A stretch of 14,449 bases of DNA from assembly GCA_964628835.1 (NCBI GenBank), contig CAZVME010000085.1, forward strand, positions 1 to 14,449, in the 5' to 3' direction. The notes under the pieces are model-generated. The model had not been told where the DNA came from. It did not search any database and saw nothing but the letters and a program-made list of their open reading frames with translations. This document shows positions 12,739-14,449 of this stretch, piece after piece. A program made the position numbers and the translations under genes. The DNA comes from JAAGZL01 sp964628835. GTDB lineage: Bacteria > Pseudomonadota > Gammaproteobacteria > Chromatiales > Chromatiaceae. Positions within the stretch are counted from its first letter, which is position 1; each line of letters opens with the position of its first letter.

Positions 12739-14271
12739 ATGTCAAAGCGATATATTGAAAAGATACTTAGGGCTAGGGTGTATGAGGTGGCCAAGGAGTC
12801 ACCGCTGGAATATATGCCGAAGCTTTCGGGGCGACTCGATAATCATATTCATCTTAAGCGTGAGGATCTCCAGTCTGTATTCTCGTTTAAGCTGCGCGGC
12901 GCCTTTAACAAGATTTGCAGTCTTACACCTGAAGAGAGGGCAAGAGGGGTGATTACTGCATCCGCAGGAAATCACGCCCAGGGTGTTGCCCTGTCAGCCA
13001 GTAAGCTTGGGATTGGGTCGCTCATTGTAATGCCAAAGACCACACCCACTATCAAGGTGCGTTCGGTGCGGGATCTGGGTGGCAAGGCGATTCTGCATGG
13101 GGATTCCTATGATGATGCCTATGAGCATGCCATGGAGCTTGCGCTAAAAAAGCAGATGGCTTTTGTGCATCCATTTGATGATCCAGAGGTTATTGCCGGA
13201 CAGGGCACTATAGGTGTTGAAATGTTGCGACAGCATGCGGGTCCGCCCCACGCCATCTTTGTGCCTGTAGGTGGAGGTGGACTTATTGCAGGGGTTGGTG
13301 CCTATGTAAAGTATGTGTATCCAGAGGTTAAGATCATCGGCGTAGAGCCGGAAGATGCCCCAACCCTACAACAGGCATTAAAAGCGAATCGGCGTGTACG
13401 CCTGAAGCAAGTAGGCATTTTTGCTGATGGTGTCGCGGTTCGGCAGGTGGGGAAAGAGAACTTTCGTATTGCCAAGAAGGTTGTGGATGAGGTGGTATTG
13501 GTAAGCACCGATGAAATTTGTGCCGCCATTAAAGACCAGTTTGATGATACGCGTGCAGTTGCAGAACCAGCCGGGGCTTTGGCGGTTGCAGGTTTAAAGC
13601 GATATGTGAGCGATAGGGTTATCAGCGATAAGCATCTGTTGGCAATAGCCAGTGGCGCCAATATAAATTTTGATCGTTTGCGCCATGTGGCGGAGCGGGC
13701 TGAGCTTGGTGAGAGCCGCGAGGCACTGCTTGCGGTAAGGATACCGGAACGCCCAGGTAGTTTTTTAACCTTTTGCCGTGCCCTGGGTAAACGCAGTGTG
13801 ACTGAGTTTAATTACAGATACTGTGATGCTGATGAGGCCCATATTTTTGTGGGTGTAGAGCTGACACAGGGTAATGAAGAGAGATATAAGTTAATAGAAC
13901 AACTTCAGCGCAAGGGCTACCCGGTAATTGATATGACGGAGAATGAACTTGCCAAACTGCATATCCGTTATATGGTGGGAGGTCATGCCCCGGCAGTAGT
14001 TGAGGAGAGTGTCTATCGTATAGAATTTCCCGAACGCCCGGGGGCCTTAATGGATTTTCTGGTACACATGGGGCGTCGTTGGAACATCAGTCTGTTCCAC
14101 TATAGAAACCATGGCGCCGCCTACGGTAGGGTTCTGATGGGTATTCATGTTGAAAAGGATTCAAGGCATAAAGTAACCGCAGTTGTTAAGCAGTTTGGCC
14201 TCTCCTGTAAGGAGGAGACGGCTAATCCTGCGTATAAGTTATTTGCCAGTACGGGCTGTGCATCTAGTTGA
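12739..14271 (+). CDS. ilvA: Biosynthetic threonine deaminase (threonine ammonia-lyase)
   Basis: This PLP enzyme converts threonine to 2-oxobutanoate and ammonia, the committed step of isoleucine synthesis. The 510-aa product has a fold-type II catalytic domain (about 1-325). The PLP lysine is K51 in SFKLRGA, with SAGNHAQG around N78, a glycine-rich phosphate loop GGGGL (about 178-182), and ASGANINF. Two ACT-like regulatory domains begin near residues 330 (LLAVRIPERPGSF) and 425 (VYRIEFPERPGAL). This is the long, isoleucine-feedback-regulated form. The start at 12739 matches the family N-terminus (MSKRYIEKILRARVYEVA), although its Shine-Dalgarno is poor. An in-frame ATG at 12661 has AGGTG six bases before it but would add 26 unconserved residues. 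The gene is divergent from rpiA. Confidence 0.95.
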   Translation: MSKRYIEKILRARVYEVAKESPLEYMPKLSGRLDNHIHLKREDLQSVFSFKLRGAFNKICSLTPEERARGVITASAGNHAQGVALSASKLGIGSLIVMPKTTPTIKVRSVRDLGGKAILHGDSYDDAYEHAMELALKKQMAFVHPFDDPEVIAGQGTIGVEMLRQHAGPPHAIFVPVGGGGLIAGVGAYVKYVYPEVKIIGVEPEDAPTLQQALKANRRVRLKQVGIFADGVAVRQVGKENFRIAKKVVDEVVLVSTDEICAAIKDQFDDTRAVAEPAGALAVAGLKRYVSDRVISDKHLLAIASGANINFDRLRHVAERAELGESREALLAVRIPERPGSFLTFCRALGKRSVTEFNYRYCDADEAHIFVGVELTQGNEERYKLIEQLQRKGYPVIDMTENELAKLHIRYMVGGHAPAVVEESVYRIEFPERPGALMDFLVHMGRRWNISLFHYRNHGAAYGRVLMGIHVEKDSRHKVTAVVKQFGLSCKEETANPAYKLFASTGCASS

Positions 14272-14289
14272 TTAAAAAGGATATTGCAT

Positions 14290-14320
14290 AAAAAAGAGCC
14301 GCTAAAAGCGGGTCTTTTTT
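14290..14320. terminator. Bidirectional terminator between ilvA and the lysine-rich gene
   Basis: AAAAAAGAGCCGC (14290-14302), loop TAAAA, GCGGGTCTTTTTT (14308-14320) form a stem with one G-G mismatch. It has an A-run on one side and a T-run on the other, so it can serve both converging genes. Confidence 0.85.
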
Positions 14321-14338
14321 ATGCTGATGTGCTGAGCG

Positions 14339-14449
14339 CTATTTCTTTACTGCTTTTTTACGTGGTCTAACTTTACGTGGCCTCAGCGTAGCCTTTTTTT
14401 TAGCTACCTTCTTTTTCGCAGCTGTTTTCTTCTTGGTAACCCTTTTCTT
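14339..14449 (-). CDS. C-terminal end of a lysine-rich, histone H1-like protein (partial)
   Basis: On the minus strand the frame is open from the window edge to a TAG at 14339-14341, giving the last 36 residues of a protein cut off by the edge. Seventeen or more of these are lysine, with alanine, valine, threonine, proline and arginine (KKKTAAKKKVAKKKA, then RPRKVRPRKK, ending AVKK). This is the composition of the tail of bacterial histone H1-like or AlgP-type DNA-binding proteins. The N-terminal part is needed to name it. Other proteins with lysine-rich tails are possible. It lies convergent to ilvA, with the shared terminator 19 bases beyond its stop. Confidence 0.65.
   Translation of the reverse strand, partial: KKRVTKKKTAAKKKVAKKKATLRPRKVRPRKKAVKK

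Overview
The window is a chromosomal segment of a Gram-negative gammaproteobacterium. The evidence is a CRP/Vfr-type regulator divergent from a YhfA-like OsmC gene, a QmcA/NfeD pair, rplM-rpsI, divergent rpiA/ilvA and a porin with a signal peptide. Gene content and style resemble the Chromatiales/sulfur-oxidiser side of the class, but that placement is inference. Nearly all genes are core housekeeping functions. I see no phage, CRISPR, toxin-antitoxin or defence system.

Layout. The left edge (1-228) holds an imperfect inverted repeat and no gene. ttcA (tRNA 2-thiolation, minus strand) diverges from qmcA-nfeD (membrane SPFH pair). Two small unassigned genes follow (a 111-aa soluble protein and a 77-aa one-helix membrane protein). 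They converge on a crp/vfr orthologue, which is divergent from a yhfA/osmC-like gene. A 611-bp gap then carries a tiny IS5-type MITE and a REP pair. glcF (minus) is divergent from rplM-rpsI, followed by tRNA-Gln(CUG) with its own terminator. Downstream, a 36-bp exact copy of the tRNA 3' end and its flank lies 166 bp further on. A well-promoted outer-membrane porin gene follows, then a scar made of an rpiA 3' fragment joined to a second porin 3' fragment. A large AT-rich TPR-sulfotransferase gene lies next, then intact rpiA (both minus) and divergent ilvA. At the right edge is the 3' end of a lysine-rich, histone-H1-like gene on the minus strand.

How the genes relate. The genes serve translation (L13, S9, tRNA-Gln, TtcA), central and amino-acid metabolism (GlcF, RpiA, IlvA), envelope functions (QmcA/NfeD, porin) and global regulation (CRP). 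They are not one pathway. The most informative region is 9146-12600. It can be read as an ancient tandem duplication of a porin-rpiA unit, a deletion fusing the middle rpiA and porin copies, and arrival of the TPR-sulfotransferase gene between the scar and the surviving rpiA. The second point of interest is the duplicated tRNA-Gln 3' end, which looks like an attachment-site remnant.
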